A stretch of DNA of 56,165 nt from JBOCEF01 sp047610385 (GTDB lineage Bacteria; Pseudomonadota; Alphaproteobacteria; Rhodobacterales; Rhodobacteraceae), in contig JBLGAC010000026.1 of NCBI GenBank assembly GCA_047610385.1, positions 1 to 56,165 on the forward strand, read 5' to 3'. Both the position numbers and the translations under genes were made by a program. Position 1 is the stretch's first letter; each line of letters starts with the position of its first letter. The notes beneath the pieces were generated by a model. It saw only the letters and a list, made by a program, of their open reading frames with translations, had not been told where the DNA came from and ran no database searches. Positions 34,918 through 45,600 of this stretch are shown here, piece after piece.

Positions 34918-35922
34918 TTATTTGGTGGGGCGCGCGATGCCGAACGTCTCAGGCGACGCCTTGGTCTGGCCAGCGTCTTGCAAAAGCCACGCGGTGCCCT
35001 GCTGCCACTTGGTCAGGAACGCGGTCGCCTCATCGCCGCTGATGCCCATCATTGTGAAGCCGCGATTGTCCATCAGCGTCATGAAATCGGCGTTCTTGAC
35101 CGCTTGGGCGTAAGCGGCGCTCAGCTTTGCGACCACATTGGCGGGGGTGCCGTTGGGCGTGAAGACGCCAAAAAACGGACCCCAGGGCAGGTAGGCGTTG
35201 TACCCGTCATTGAACGCGGTCACGAGCGGCACATCAGGCAGCTTTTCGTTCTGCGTGACGTCAAAAATCGCGAGGGGTTTCATGGTCCCGGCGCGGATGC
35301 CTTCGATGGCGGCACCCAGCACGGCGGGCATGACGTCAATCGCGCCGCCCTGCAGCGCAGTCAGCGCGGGGCCGTCGCCATCATAGGGAACGGCGATCAC
35401 GTCCAGCTTGCCCTCAACGGTGTTCATCATGGCGGTGATCACCGATGGCAGGCCACCCGGACCGGTCGCGCCCATCTTCAATTCTCCCGGATTGGCTTTG
35501 ATAAAGGCCAGCATTCCGGCGTAATCGTCAAACGGCGCGTCATTGTTGGCCACCAGCATCGGGGTGCCGCGCGCCAGAATGCTGATCGCGATGAAGTCGG
35601 TGTAATCCTTGTCGCCCAGACCCATGATTTTATACAGCATCGGGTTTTCGGCGCCCATCAGCAGGGTGTAGCCGTCCGCATCCGACGTTGCGACGTGGTT
35701 GAGGGCGATCGCACCAACCGCGCCGGTCATATTCTGCATCACCACAGTGGCACCAAGCGCCGCTTCGGCATGGGGCGTCACCGAGCGCATCACAGTGTCA
35801 GTCGACCCGCCCGCGCCCCACTGAATGATCCCCTGAATTTCTTTCGCCGGATAGTCGGCTGCAACGGCAACAGTCGCGCTCAGTCCGAACGCGACAAGCG
35901 CGCCAATCAACTTCTTAGACAT
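34918..35922 (-). CDS. tctC: Tripartite tricarboxylate transporter receptor (Bug family) TctC
   Basis: The 334-residue periplasmic binding protein has a signal peptide (MSKKLIGALVAFGLSATVAVAA) and the Bug-family order: YPAKEIQGIIQWGAGGSTDT, then GAVGAIALNHVATSDADGYT, then the ligand-loop ATGPGGLPSV. It captures carboxylates for TctAB. RBS GGGAGGGAAT precedes ATG 35922. It is first in the tctCBA operon. A MobA-like hydroxylase gene lies upstream on the same strand, so an aromatic acid is a reasonable guess for the ligand. Confidence 0.92.
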   Translation of the reverse strand: MSKKLIGALVAFGLSATVAVAADYPAKEIQGIIQWGAGGSTDTVMRSVTPHAEAALGATVVMQNMTGAVGAIALNHVATSDADGYTLLMGAENPMLYKIMGLGDKDYTDFIAISILARGTPMLVANNDAPFDDYAGMLAFIKANPGELKMGATGPGGLPSVITAMMNTVEGKLDVIAVPYDGDGPALTALQGGAIDVMPAVLGAAIEGIRAGTMKPLAIFDVTQNEKLPDVPLVTAFNDGYNAYLPWGPFFGVFTPNGTPANVVAKLSAAYAQAVKNADFMTLMDNRGFTMMGISGDEATAFLTKWQQGTAWLLQDAGQTKASPETFGIARPTK

Positions 35923-36637
35923 TTATTCCCTCCCAGGTGTTTTTTGTGGCCCACGATTCGCGTCGTGCATCGTCAATCTTGACCGATTTATGAACCCATG
36001 GCTTGGTTTTTCAAATGAAATGTACCTATGGATTAAATTGATGCTCTCCGGGTTTCAGGCTCGCAAATCATCCCATGCGGTGAAAGCCCGGAAAAAAAAG
36101 CGCAAGAGGTGACGAAAATAAATCCTTCGGATTCTAAAAAATATATCCTGAAAATCGCATCAAATTCATGCGAAGTTAACAAATTTTCAGGCGTAAACAT
36201 CAAGCAAATCACGCGCAGGACTTCAAAATAAAGATGTATGATCTGCTGTTATTTTGGCGATAAGTAGGGTTTTTGCACCATCCTCAACAGTAATTGCGCA
36301 GCGCTGCGAAAACGCGAAGGTATGCTTGATGTGGCGGGTCTGGCGCCGGTCCTGTGATCGGTCGCCGTCGCCGCGACCCTAAATCCCGCGACTGACATGG
36401 CCATGCCCGCAACGCGCAGCGGCATCGACGCCATTGAGGCCCCTTTGACGTGGCGAACGGGCATTGAGTGGCTGGCTTATGGCCGTCGCACCCGCGTTGA
36501 CGGCGATACCAGCCCGCACCCGCTTGGGGATGGCAAAAGAGTCGGGGCTGCGAAAACTTACGGCGTGCACGCCCCACATAATGCGGTTACGCGCCCGCCC
36601 CGGCGATGCGAAATTGCGTCCGTCCCGCCTGCAAAAT
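35923..36637. promoter_or_regulatory. Upstream region of tctC
   Basis: About 715 bp. 35990-36260 is AT-rich and probably contains the tctC promoter. 36260-36637 has normal composition and short overlapping frames without recognisable motifs, possibly a lost gene fragment. Confidence 0.45.
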
Positions 36638-38575
36638 TCAGGCCTGCGCGGTCATGAACCCGGCGAAGAACGCCGCCAGGTCTTCATGCGCGGTCAGGGG
36701 CAGCACATGGGCCACATGCTGGTCGGGGCGCATGATGACCATGCAGCCTTGGGCCCGATTGATCCCGCGCAGATCAAAAATGTCATTGCCGCCGCTCAGG
36801 TCGGGGCAAAACATCTTTTCATAATCGCGCAGCCCGTAGCGCCCTTTGGGCGGTAAAAGCAACGCGGGCATGGCGCCAAGATCCAGCGTGCGGTGGCCTT
36901 GCTGAAAGATCGCGCGCAGGTCGATGATCGCGTCCAGATCTGCCCCCTCAGGCGTAAACCTGCGGATCGGAGAGTTCGGCCCCTCGGCCAGAAAATCGCA
37001 CAGGGCGCGGATCGGGCAGGGGCCTGTGGGGTCTTCGGGGCCTGCGAAGGCAAACACGCGCCAGCGGCCGTCGGCGACTGCCACATGCCCCAGATGCAGC
37101 GGTCTTGCGTCGGCCAGCCGGACCACCGGGGCGGAATGAAAGCGTGTGCCCACCTCAAACCCGGTGGCCAGATGTTGATGGGTCTGCGGGCCGGTCAGGA
37201 CCGATTGCGCATACTGGATCGCGGTGCCCGCGGTGTAGCGGCCGCTTTTCACGAAATAGCGTTGGAATTCGGCGGGATCGACGCCCTCGTCGCCGTCTGA
37301 CAGTTTGGGAGGCGCGCTGATGATCCGCGACCATTCGCGGTCAAAATCAATCAGTGTTTGCGCGACGCGGCGGCGTTCGGCGGAATAGCTGTGCAGCAGC
37401 GCAGGGGGGGATCGCCCCTCCAGCACCGCGGCCAGCTTCCAGCCCAGATTGAACGTGTCGCGCATCGACACGTTCATGCCTTGGCCCGCCTTGGGGCTGT
37501 GGGTGTGGCACGCGTCGCCAGCGATAAAGACATGGGGCGCGCGGACATCGACCTGATCGTGCGGCACGTCGTCGAATTTGTCGGTCAGGCGCTGGCCGAT
37601 GTCATAGACCGACCACCACGCGACCTCTTTGACGTCAAGCGTGTAGGGATGAAACACCCGGTTGGCAGCGGCGATCAGGTCCTCAGCGCCGATGTTGCGG
37701 CCCGCCACCCGTTCATCAGCGTTCAGCTTGTCCATCTCCACGTAGATCCGCGTCAGATACCCGCCTTCGCGCGGGATGATCAGGGCGGAGCCTTGGTCCG
37801 CGGATTGGATCAGCGTTTTCAGCCGAAGGTCGGGGAAATCGGTGACGACCAGCAGGTCCATCACGCCCCAGGCCTGATTGGCGCTGTCGCCGTGCAAGTC
37901 GCGCCCGATGGATGTGCGCACCGCGCTGCGCGCCCCGTCGCAGCCGACGACATAGCGCGCTTTGACCGTCTCGATCTGGCCCTCATGGCCGGGGTCGGTG
38001 CGCGCAAGCCGCGCGGTCACGGCATGATCGGTCGGGCCCGCCGCGTCGGGGCCAAGGACCGCAAGATCCAGCAGGCGGCGCGCGTAATGCGGTTCCAGCC
38101 GCGCGGGCGAATTGCGCATGACCTCAAGGTAGAAATCATGCACCCGCGCCTGGTTCAGGATGACATGGGGAAATTCTGACAGCCCGTCTTCGGTGTCGTC
38201 GATGCGGCCGCTGCGCATGATGTTGCGCGGATCGGCGGGGTCTGGCTTCCAAAATGTGGTCTCATTTACCCAATAGGCCTCGCGCAGGATCTTGTGCGCA
38301 AAGCCGAACGCGTTGAACATCTCCATCGTGCGGCAGGCGACGCCATCGGCCTGACCCTTTTCCAGCGGTCCGGGCTTTTGGTCCACGATGCAGGTCGTGA
38401 TCGATGGAAACGCCGACAATTGGGCGGCAAGCGTCAGGCCCGCAGGCCCGCATCCGACGATCAATACATCCACTTTGCCCGGCAGCGCCTGCGCCGATCC
38501 GGGGCGCGCGGCATGGCCCGTGGCTGCGTGAACGTCCGGGTCGCCGGGCACGAAGCCATTGAGGTGAAACTGCAT
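36638..38575 (-). CDS. FAD-dependent phenol 2-monooxygenase/3-hydroxybenzoate 4-monooxygenase-like enzyme
   Basis: The 645-residue flavoprotein has the full phenol-hydroxylase plan: GCGPAGL (residues 41-47) for FAD, the DG motif CDGARSAVR, the GD motif FIAGDACHTHSPKAGQGMN, and a C-terminal thioredoxin-like domain of about 170 residues. Length and the early ADGVACRTMEMFNAFG segment fit the phenol 2-monooxygenase/MobA group. It would hydroxylate a phenolic acid using NAD(P)H and O2 in the cytoplasm. It lies upstream of tctCBA on the same strand but 715 bp away, so it is probably a separate transcript. Confidence 0.88.
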   Translation of the reverse strand: MQFHLNGFVPGDPDVHAATGHAARPGSAQALPGKVDVLIVGCGPAGLTLAAQLSAFPSITTCIVDQKPGPLEKGQADGVACRTMEMFNAFGFAHKILREAYWVNETTFWKPDPADPRNIMRSGRIDDTEDGLSEFPHVILNQARVHDFYLEVMRNSPARLEPHYARRLLDLAVLGPDAAGPTDHAVTARLARTDPGHEGQIETVKARYVVGCDGARSAVRTSIGRDLHGDSANQAWGVMDLLVVTDFPDLRLKTLIQSADQGSALIIPREGGYLTRIYVEMDKLNADERVAGRNIGAEDLIAAANRVFHPYTLDVKEVAWWSVYDIGQRLTDKFDDVPHDQVDVRAPHVFIAGDACHTHSPKAGQGMNVSMRDTFNLGWKLAAVLEGRSPPALLHSYSAERRRVAQTLIDFDREWSRIISAPPKLSDGDEGVDPAEFQRYFVKSGRYTAGTAIQYAQSVLTGPQTHQHLATGFEVGTRFHSAPVVRLADARPLHLGHVAVADGRWRVFAFAGPEDPTGPCPIRALCDFLAEGPNSPIRRFTPEGADLDAIIDLRAIFQQGHRTLDLGAMPALLLPPKGRYGLRDYEKMFCPDLSGGNDIFDLRGINRAQGCMVIMRPDQHVAHVLPLTAHEDLAAFFAGFMTAQA

Positions 38576-38820
38576 TGTCGGCCCTCACATTCAGACAGGG
38601 CGCGATTATGCAGCATTTGACAGGCGCATCAAGGGAACCGGACGGCCCCGTTCAGGCCCGTCGGCGGAGCAGGGCGCTGATGCTCTGCGCCGCGCTGGTG
38701 GTTCTGGCGCAGCCGTGTGGTTAACAGGGACGTCAGCGGCGAATGGACAGAAGACAGACGCGGTGGAATCGGCTAATAATACCCCATTAACCCCGTCTTA
38801 CATCTGATCAACGAGCGCTG

Positions 38821-39666
38821 ATGCACATGCATTTTCTTTCCGGCCTTCCGCGGTCCGGCTCCACGCTTCTTGCGGCGCTGCTGCGCCAAAATCCGCGCTT
38901 TCATGCGGGCATGTCATCACCGGTCGCATCGCTGTTCGAAGGGGTGATCGCGCAGGTCTCCGCAGGGTCAGAGCTGTCTTCGATGGTGAACGGTGCCCAG
39001 CGCGCGCGCATTCTGCGCGGCCTGTTCGAAAGCTATCACGCCGACCGCCCCGAACCGGTGATCTTTGACACCAACCGGGCCTGGACCGCGCAATTGCCCG
39101 CGCTTTTGCAGCTGTTCCCGGACGCCAAGCTGATCTGCTGCGTGCGCGACGTGGCCTGGGTGATGGACAGTCTGGAGCGGCAATGGCGCGCCAACGCCTT
39201 TGAAAACACGCGCCTTTTCAACACCGCTGCTGAACGCGCCACGGTCTACACGCGGCTCGAAGCGCTGGGATCGGCGAACCGGCTGGTGGGCTATGCGTGG
39301 CACGCATTGCGCGAGGCCTGCTATGGCGAATGCGCCGACCGGCTGGTGCTGGTGGATTATGACCTGATGGCCCACCGCCCGGCTGAGGTGATGGCGCTGC
39401 TGTATCAATTCCTTGGTGAGACGCCGTTTGACCATGACTTCGACGCGGTTTCCTATGACGCACCAGAATTTGATGCGACGCTGGGCCTGAGCGGCCTGCA
39501 CCGCGTGCATCCAAAGGTGGCACCGCGCCCACGCGCCACCATTCTGCCACCCGATTTGTTCAAACGCTATTCAGGCATGGCCTTCTGGCAGGACCTGACC
39601 GACAGCCGCGCCTTTCGCATCATTCACAAGCCTGGCGCAGCGCCCGCACAAGGAATTAACCCATGA
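38821..39666 (+). CDS. Sulfotransferase family protein
   Basis: The 281-residue enzyme has the PAPS-binding P-loop-like motif FLSGLPRSGSTLLAALLRQN at residues 4-23 and the 3'-phosphate site CVRDVAWVMDSLERQW, so it should transfer sulfate from PAPS to a hydroxyl or amine. It is probably cytoplasmic, with no signal peptide. Its stop codon overlaps the start of the next gene as ATGA (39663-39666), so the two are translated together. The next gene encodes a giant repeat protein, which may be, or may carry, the acceptor. Confidence 0.88.
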   Translation: MHMHFLSGLPRSGSTLLAALLRQNPRFHAGMSSPVASLFEGVIAQVSAGSELSSMVNGAQRARILRGLFESYHADRPEPVIFDTNRAWTAQLPALLQLFPDAKLICCVRDVAWVMDSLERQWRANAFENTRLFNTAAERATVYTRLEALGSANRLVGYAWHALREACYGECADRLVLVDYDLMAHRPAEVMALLYQFLGETPFDHDFDAVSYDAPEFDATLGLSGLHRVHPKVAPRPRATILPPDLFKRYSGMAFWQDLTDSRAFRIIHKPGAAPAQGINP

Positions 39667-42600
39667 CCCTTTTCAGCATCACCACCTTGTCGGACGAATT
39701 GTTCAACGGCCTGAGCTTTGAAGCCGAGCTGGCCGACGGGGGCGGCCTGTCCCTTCGCGAAGCGATCGGGTTGGCCAACACTGGCGCCTACGGCGCGGTC
39801 GAGGTCCGGCTTGCGGATGCGCTGTCCGGCGCCTCGGTGCTGGTGACCGAGGGGTTGCTGACCGTGTCCGCGGATCTGACGCTCTCGGATCTGTCGGTCG
39901 ATGCAGGCGACGACGGGCTGGTGATCCTGGTGGGCGACGGGGGCGTTCTGTCGCTGGACGGGCTGTATGTCGACGGGGATGTGCGCATCAATGCCGAAGG
40001 CGACGGCGCGCTGCGCTCCGTGAGCATCAGCGTCGGTGGAAACCTCTTCGTCATGGCTCCGTCCCAAGACGGGAGCGGCGCGATTTGGGGCGGCGCGCCC
40101 ACAGACCCCGACCCGGCGCCGACCGCCGAGCTGACGGCAGGCACGATCACGATCACGGCTGGCGGTGATGCGGTGATCGGGACACCGGTTGACCCCGCGC
40201 CCACGATCCCGAGCGGGCCGCTGACCGCCGGTGACATCAGAGTGTCGACCAGCGGCGGCGCGCCCAGCGCCGCCCCGATCACCGCTTTCGCCACCGCTGC
40301 GCCGACCACCTCCGCGCCGACCACCTTCATCGTCGACACCTTCGACGACCAGCTGTTCGATGGCGGAACCCTTGCCGAAGAAACCGCCGATGGCGGCGGA
40401 TTGACCTTGCGCGAAGCGATCGGGCTGGCCAACTCCGCCGAATACACCGGCACGGATGAGATCCTGATCGCCGACGCCATCGCAGGCCAGTCGGTGCAGC
40501 TGACCCATGGCGAGCTGGTGCTGAGCTCCTCGATGAACATCACCGGCGATCTGACGCTGGACGGCCGAGGGCTGGCGCGCGTGATGAATGCGTCGGGCGG
40601 CACGTCGACGCTGACCGGGCTGACGCTGACCGACGGCGCGGCGATCGGCAAGGGCGGCGGGCTGTTGATCGCCAACGGCGCGTCGATGACCCTGAACGAC
40701 GTGACGGTGTCGGACAACACCGCCGCGGGCGGCGCGGGTGGCATCTGGGTTGCAGGGGGTGCCACGCTGAATGCGCGCGACACGGCCGTGACTGGCAACA
40801 CCACCGGCGGCTATGGCGGCGGCATGATCGTCAACGGCGCCGCTATCATGGTGAACGCTGAAATCGGCGGCAACACCGCAGGCAACTGGGGCGGCGGCGT
40901 TGATCTGGACCTTGGCGGGTCGCTGACGCTGATCAACGCCACCGTGCACGGCAACACCGCCGGCAACGGCGGCGCCGGGGTCGATGCGTGGAACGGCGCG
41001 CTGTTCATCGATGCGTCCACCTTCACCGGCAACACCGCGGGCGGGCGCGGCGGCGCGATTTATATGTCGGTGGCGTCCGACAGCCTCAGCACCATCGCCA
41101 ACAGCATCTTCGCGGGCAATTCCGCTTCTGCCGAGACGACAGGCCGCGATCTGTTCCTGGCCGGAACCGACGTGAATTTCGGCGACAACATCATCCTCGG
41201 GACCGCGGCGCGCACCACCACCACCACCGGCACATTCGCGCTGACCGGCGCGGGAAGTCATGAGCTTGAGAGCGACGGCGTGGCCCTGTCTGACGTGTTC
41301 GCGCAGATCGACGGCGCCACGGGGGGCGGGCTGGCGGCGGACAATGGCGGGGCGGTGCGGACCGTGGCGCTCACGCTCGACGCGGCCAACATCGCCATCG
41401 GCGGGGGCGGGGCGCTGGATCTGATCGACATGGACGGCGATGCGCTGGTCGACGATCCGCTGCCCGTCGGTGCCAATGGCGCCACGCGCGAAGGGGCGCT
41501 GGGGTCCGATATCGGCGCGTATCAGACGTCGCTGGTGGTCAACACGTTGCTTGATGTCACCGACCTGACCGACGGTGTGACAACGTTGCGCGAGGCGATC
41601 GAATTCGCCGGCGGCGTGGTGGGCGCCGCGCCGCAGATCACCTTTGACGCGGGCGTGTTCGCCGGCGGCCAGACCATCACCCTGACCGAGGGGCAATTGT
41701 CGGTCTTCTCCGCCATGTCCATCGACGGCGATGTGGATGGCGACGGGCGCGCGGACGTGACCATTGATGCAGGCGGGCTCAGCCGCGTTTTGGGGCTGAC
41801 CGCGGGTGCGGATGCGGCGATCAACGGTCTGGTGATCACCGGGGGCAATGCGTCCAGCGGCGGCGGCATCCACATGGTTGGCGCGGCGGCGCTGACGCTG
41901 ACCGGGTCCACCATCACCGGCAATTCCACCGCCGGCAACGGCGCGGGCATCGAGGTGAACACGGGCTCCACGCTCCACGCCAAAAACGTGGTCATCGCAG
42001 ACAATACCGCGATTGAATCCGGCGGCGGGGTCATGGTCTTTGGCGACGCGGTGCTGGTGAATGTCGACATCACCGGCAACACGGCGACCTATGGCGGCGG
42101 CATTGGACTTGCCGGCGGCACGTTGGAGCTGACCAACGCCACCGTGCACGGCAATGCCGCGTCCAGTTCGGGCGGCGGCGTCGATGCGTATAGCGGCGCG
42201 TTGACCATGCACTCGTCCACCGTCACCGGCAATTCCGCCGCCGGGTCCGGCGGCGGAATTTATGCCGGGTCCGGCATGACGGCCGAGATGTCGAACAGCA
42301 TCATCGCCGGGAACACCGGCGCGTCAGGCAATGAGGTGGATCTTCACGCCGCGATCACCAACAATGGCGGGCTGATCCTCGGGTCGGCAGCCCAGCTTGC
42401 TTCTGGCGTGGCCGATCCCGGCGCGATCATCGCCGCGTCCACGGACCTGTTCGCGGCGACCGACGCCGGTGGCGGCGGGATCGCGGCGAACAATGGCGGC
42501 TATGGCAGGACGGTGGCGCTGAAAATCGCGGTCGGGAACGCCGCACTTGGCGGCGCGATCAGCGATCCGGCGCTGACGGCGAAAGACACGCTCGATCTGG

Positions 42601-45600
42601 ACGGCGACGGCGATACCGCCGAACAGCTCCCCCACGACGCATCCGGCGCCGCGCGCGATCGGGTCAACGGTGACATCGGCGCTCTGGAGGCCGGGCCTGT
42701 CGACACCCCGTCGCTGATCGTCACCACCGCCGATGACGTGGTTGATGAAAACGATGGGCTGATTTCACTGCGCGAAGCCGTCGCCACCGCCAATTCGGGC
42801 GCGCTGACGGGCACGATCACCTTTGACATGAGCCTCGTCGATCAGGTGCTGGTGCTGACCGGCGGAGAGATCGTGCTGACCGGCGACGTGGCCATCGACG
42901 GTGACATCGTCGGCGACGGCCTTGACCACAACCGCGATGGCGTCGTTGACATCTTCGACCGCGACGGCGTCGCCGACATCCATATCGATGGTGGGGGCGC
43001 GGGCCGCATCTTTAACATCACAGCCGGGTCCGCCGATCTGCATGGGCTGGTGCTGGAAAACGGCGATGCGGGCGATGGCTATGGCGGCGCGATCCGGGTC
43101 AAGGATGCCGGGCTGGTGTTCAGCAACGGAGAGATCCGCGACAACGCGGCGCAGTACGGCGGCGGCCTTTACGGCTTCAACGCCGACATTACGCTGGTGA
43201 ATGCGGAAATCCGCGACAACAACGCATCCTACGGCGGCGGCATCGGGGTCTGGACCTCTGATCTGTCGATGGCCAGCGTCACCATCGCGGGTAATGACGC
43301 GACCAACAGCGCAGGCGGGCTGCTGTCGATCGAGAACACTGTCGATCTGACCAACCTGACCATTGCCAACAATGATGCGGGTGGCGGGCGCGGCGGCGCG
43401 TGGTTCTACCAAACCAGCGGCACGATTGTGCAAAGCACGGTCACCGGCAACACCGCCGCGACCGGCGTGGGCGGCGTGCAGGTGGATGGGGTGTCTACCG
43501 GGCTGATGCTGGCCAACTCGATCATCGCGGCCAATGTCGGCGGGGCGGGCGCGGCCGACCTGCAGGTCGTCAGCGGCGGCGCCGCGACCCTTGCGGGCAC
43601 GGTGCTGCTCGGCGCCGCGGCGGATGTCGATGCGGGATCGTCGTTGACCATGGACGGCACGCTCCTGACGCTGTCGGACATGCCCGAGACGATCGACGAC
43701 GTGTTCTTCATTGAACCTGACGGATCGCCATCGCTGTTTGATGCGGGCGGATGGGTGCGGACAGTCTCGCTCAGGATCAACGCCGATAACCCTGCGCACG
43801 CCTCCGGCGATCCGGCGTTCCTGCCCGCCGACATCCATGATCTTGACGGCGACGGCGACGTGGCTGAGGCCCTGCCCATCGGTGCCACCACCGGCGCAAT
43901 CAGGCTGGATGCGCCTGATCTGGGCGCCGCGCCCCTGCCGCCTTATGTCGACGTGGCGTCGCTGGTGGTCACCACGACCGCGGATCTGGTGAACCCCTGG
44001 GACGGGGTGATTTCGCTGCGCGAGGCCATCGCCACCGCCAATGACGGCACGCTGTCAGGCACGATCACTTTCGCGTCGGGCGCCGGACAGGCGTTCGCGG
44101 GCGGCGGCACCATCACGCTGGGCGGGTCTGAGCTGTTGCTGACCCGCGGCGACATCACCATCGACGGCGACATCGACGATGACGGTGTGGCCGATGTGGT
44201 GATCGACGCTGGTGGACTGAGCCGCGTGCTGCACATCGCGCCAGTTAATGTCGGTGCCACGGTGATTGCCGGGCTGGTGATCACTGGTGGCGTTGCATCC
44301 GGCGGCGCTGGCGTGTTGATCGAGAATGTCGCCGATGTGACGTTCGTTGACACGCAGCTGCTCGGCAACACTGCGACCGGCGGCGGTGGTGAGGAAAGCG
44401 GCGGTGGGATCCTTGTCGATGGCGCGCTCGGGACTGCCAGAGTTGTGATCAATGGCGGCGCAATCATGGGCAACGCCGCTGATCTTGGCGGCGGCGTCGC
44501 GGCGGTTGATGATGCTGACATTGTGGTGGTCGGCACGCTGATCGCGAACAATTTCGCGACCAGCTTCGGCGGTGGGCTTGTGGCGTTCAACCGCGACCTA
44601 GGCTCGCTGACCTCGGCTGAGATTTTCGTCATCAACTCCACCATCGCGAACAACACTGCGCTTGAAGGCGGCGGCGGGTTCGCGGGTGCATCAAACACCT
44701 TCACGGACATCGTGCAATCGACCGTCACCGGCAACGCCGCAGCAGTCGGCGCCGCGGTGCTGATCGTTGACGAGGCGCTGCTGGCTGCCCAAGACGCAGG
44801 GCTGCCGCCGCCTGAGACGATCAATGCAGGCCATTTGGGCATTGGCCTGTCGATCATCGCGGGCAATGGCACCGTCCCTGCAACCGAAATCGTGACCCAC
44901 GACCCGGCCAAGACGTATATCGCTGGCGCGATCCTTGCTGGAAAACCGTTTGATCTTGTTAATCTGGCCTCGTTCGACGTGCCCGACTTTCCGATCGCCG
45001 GCGCTGGCGGCACCATCTACACGTTCGCAAGCACCATCCTGTCCGAGACTCTTGATCTTGATCTGTTGGACATTTTCGACGCCATCGATCCGGTCACGGG
45101 CGGTGGGCAGCTTGCCCTGAATGGTGGGCGGCACGAAACCGCGGCGCTGAAGGCGTCGTTCAGCAACCCGGCAATGGATGCCTCGCAGACCAACGATCCC
45201 GGGCGTCTGAGCGAAAAGGTGCCGCTGCTGAGCCTGCCTTACGCGCTGCTTGACGCCAATGGCACCCCGCGTGACAGCGCCTTTCTTGACCCGGCCGGAC
45301 TTGGGTTTGCGGATGTTGGCGCGGTCGAAGCGCTGCGCCAGCCGCTGACTGACCTGTTTGCGGCGCTGCCTGATGGCGCGCCGGTGCTGGCGGACCTGTC
45401 GGGTGGGGCCTCGGGCCCCTCCGGCGATGCGGCGCTGTTTGATGGGGCCGCGTTCCTTGATTTTGGCACGAATGACCGGCTGGTCTTTGATGGCGCGGCG
45501 ACACCGGGGCAGTTCAGCTTTGCGGGCAACATGCTGACCTATGATGCCGATGGCGACGGCGATCCTGAGGCGCAGACCTTTGTCAGCTTGGCCGATGATG

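Noticed and set aside
34759..35982. Plus-strand open frame of 407 codons
   Set aside because: It is antisense to tctC, which has a signal peptide, family motifs and a good ribosome-binding site.
39624..42212. Minus-strand open frame of 862 codons
   Set aside because: It is antisense to the beta-helix gene. GC-rich repeated codons keep the opposite frame open; it has no family motif or ribosome-binding site.
40600..44800. Repeated motifs considered as a CRISPR or satellite array
   Set aside because: The repeats are in-frame degenerate beta-helix codons of variable spacing, not identical repeats with unique spacers.
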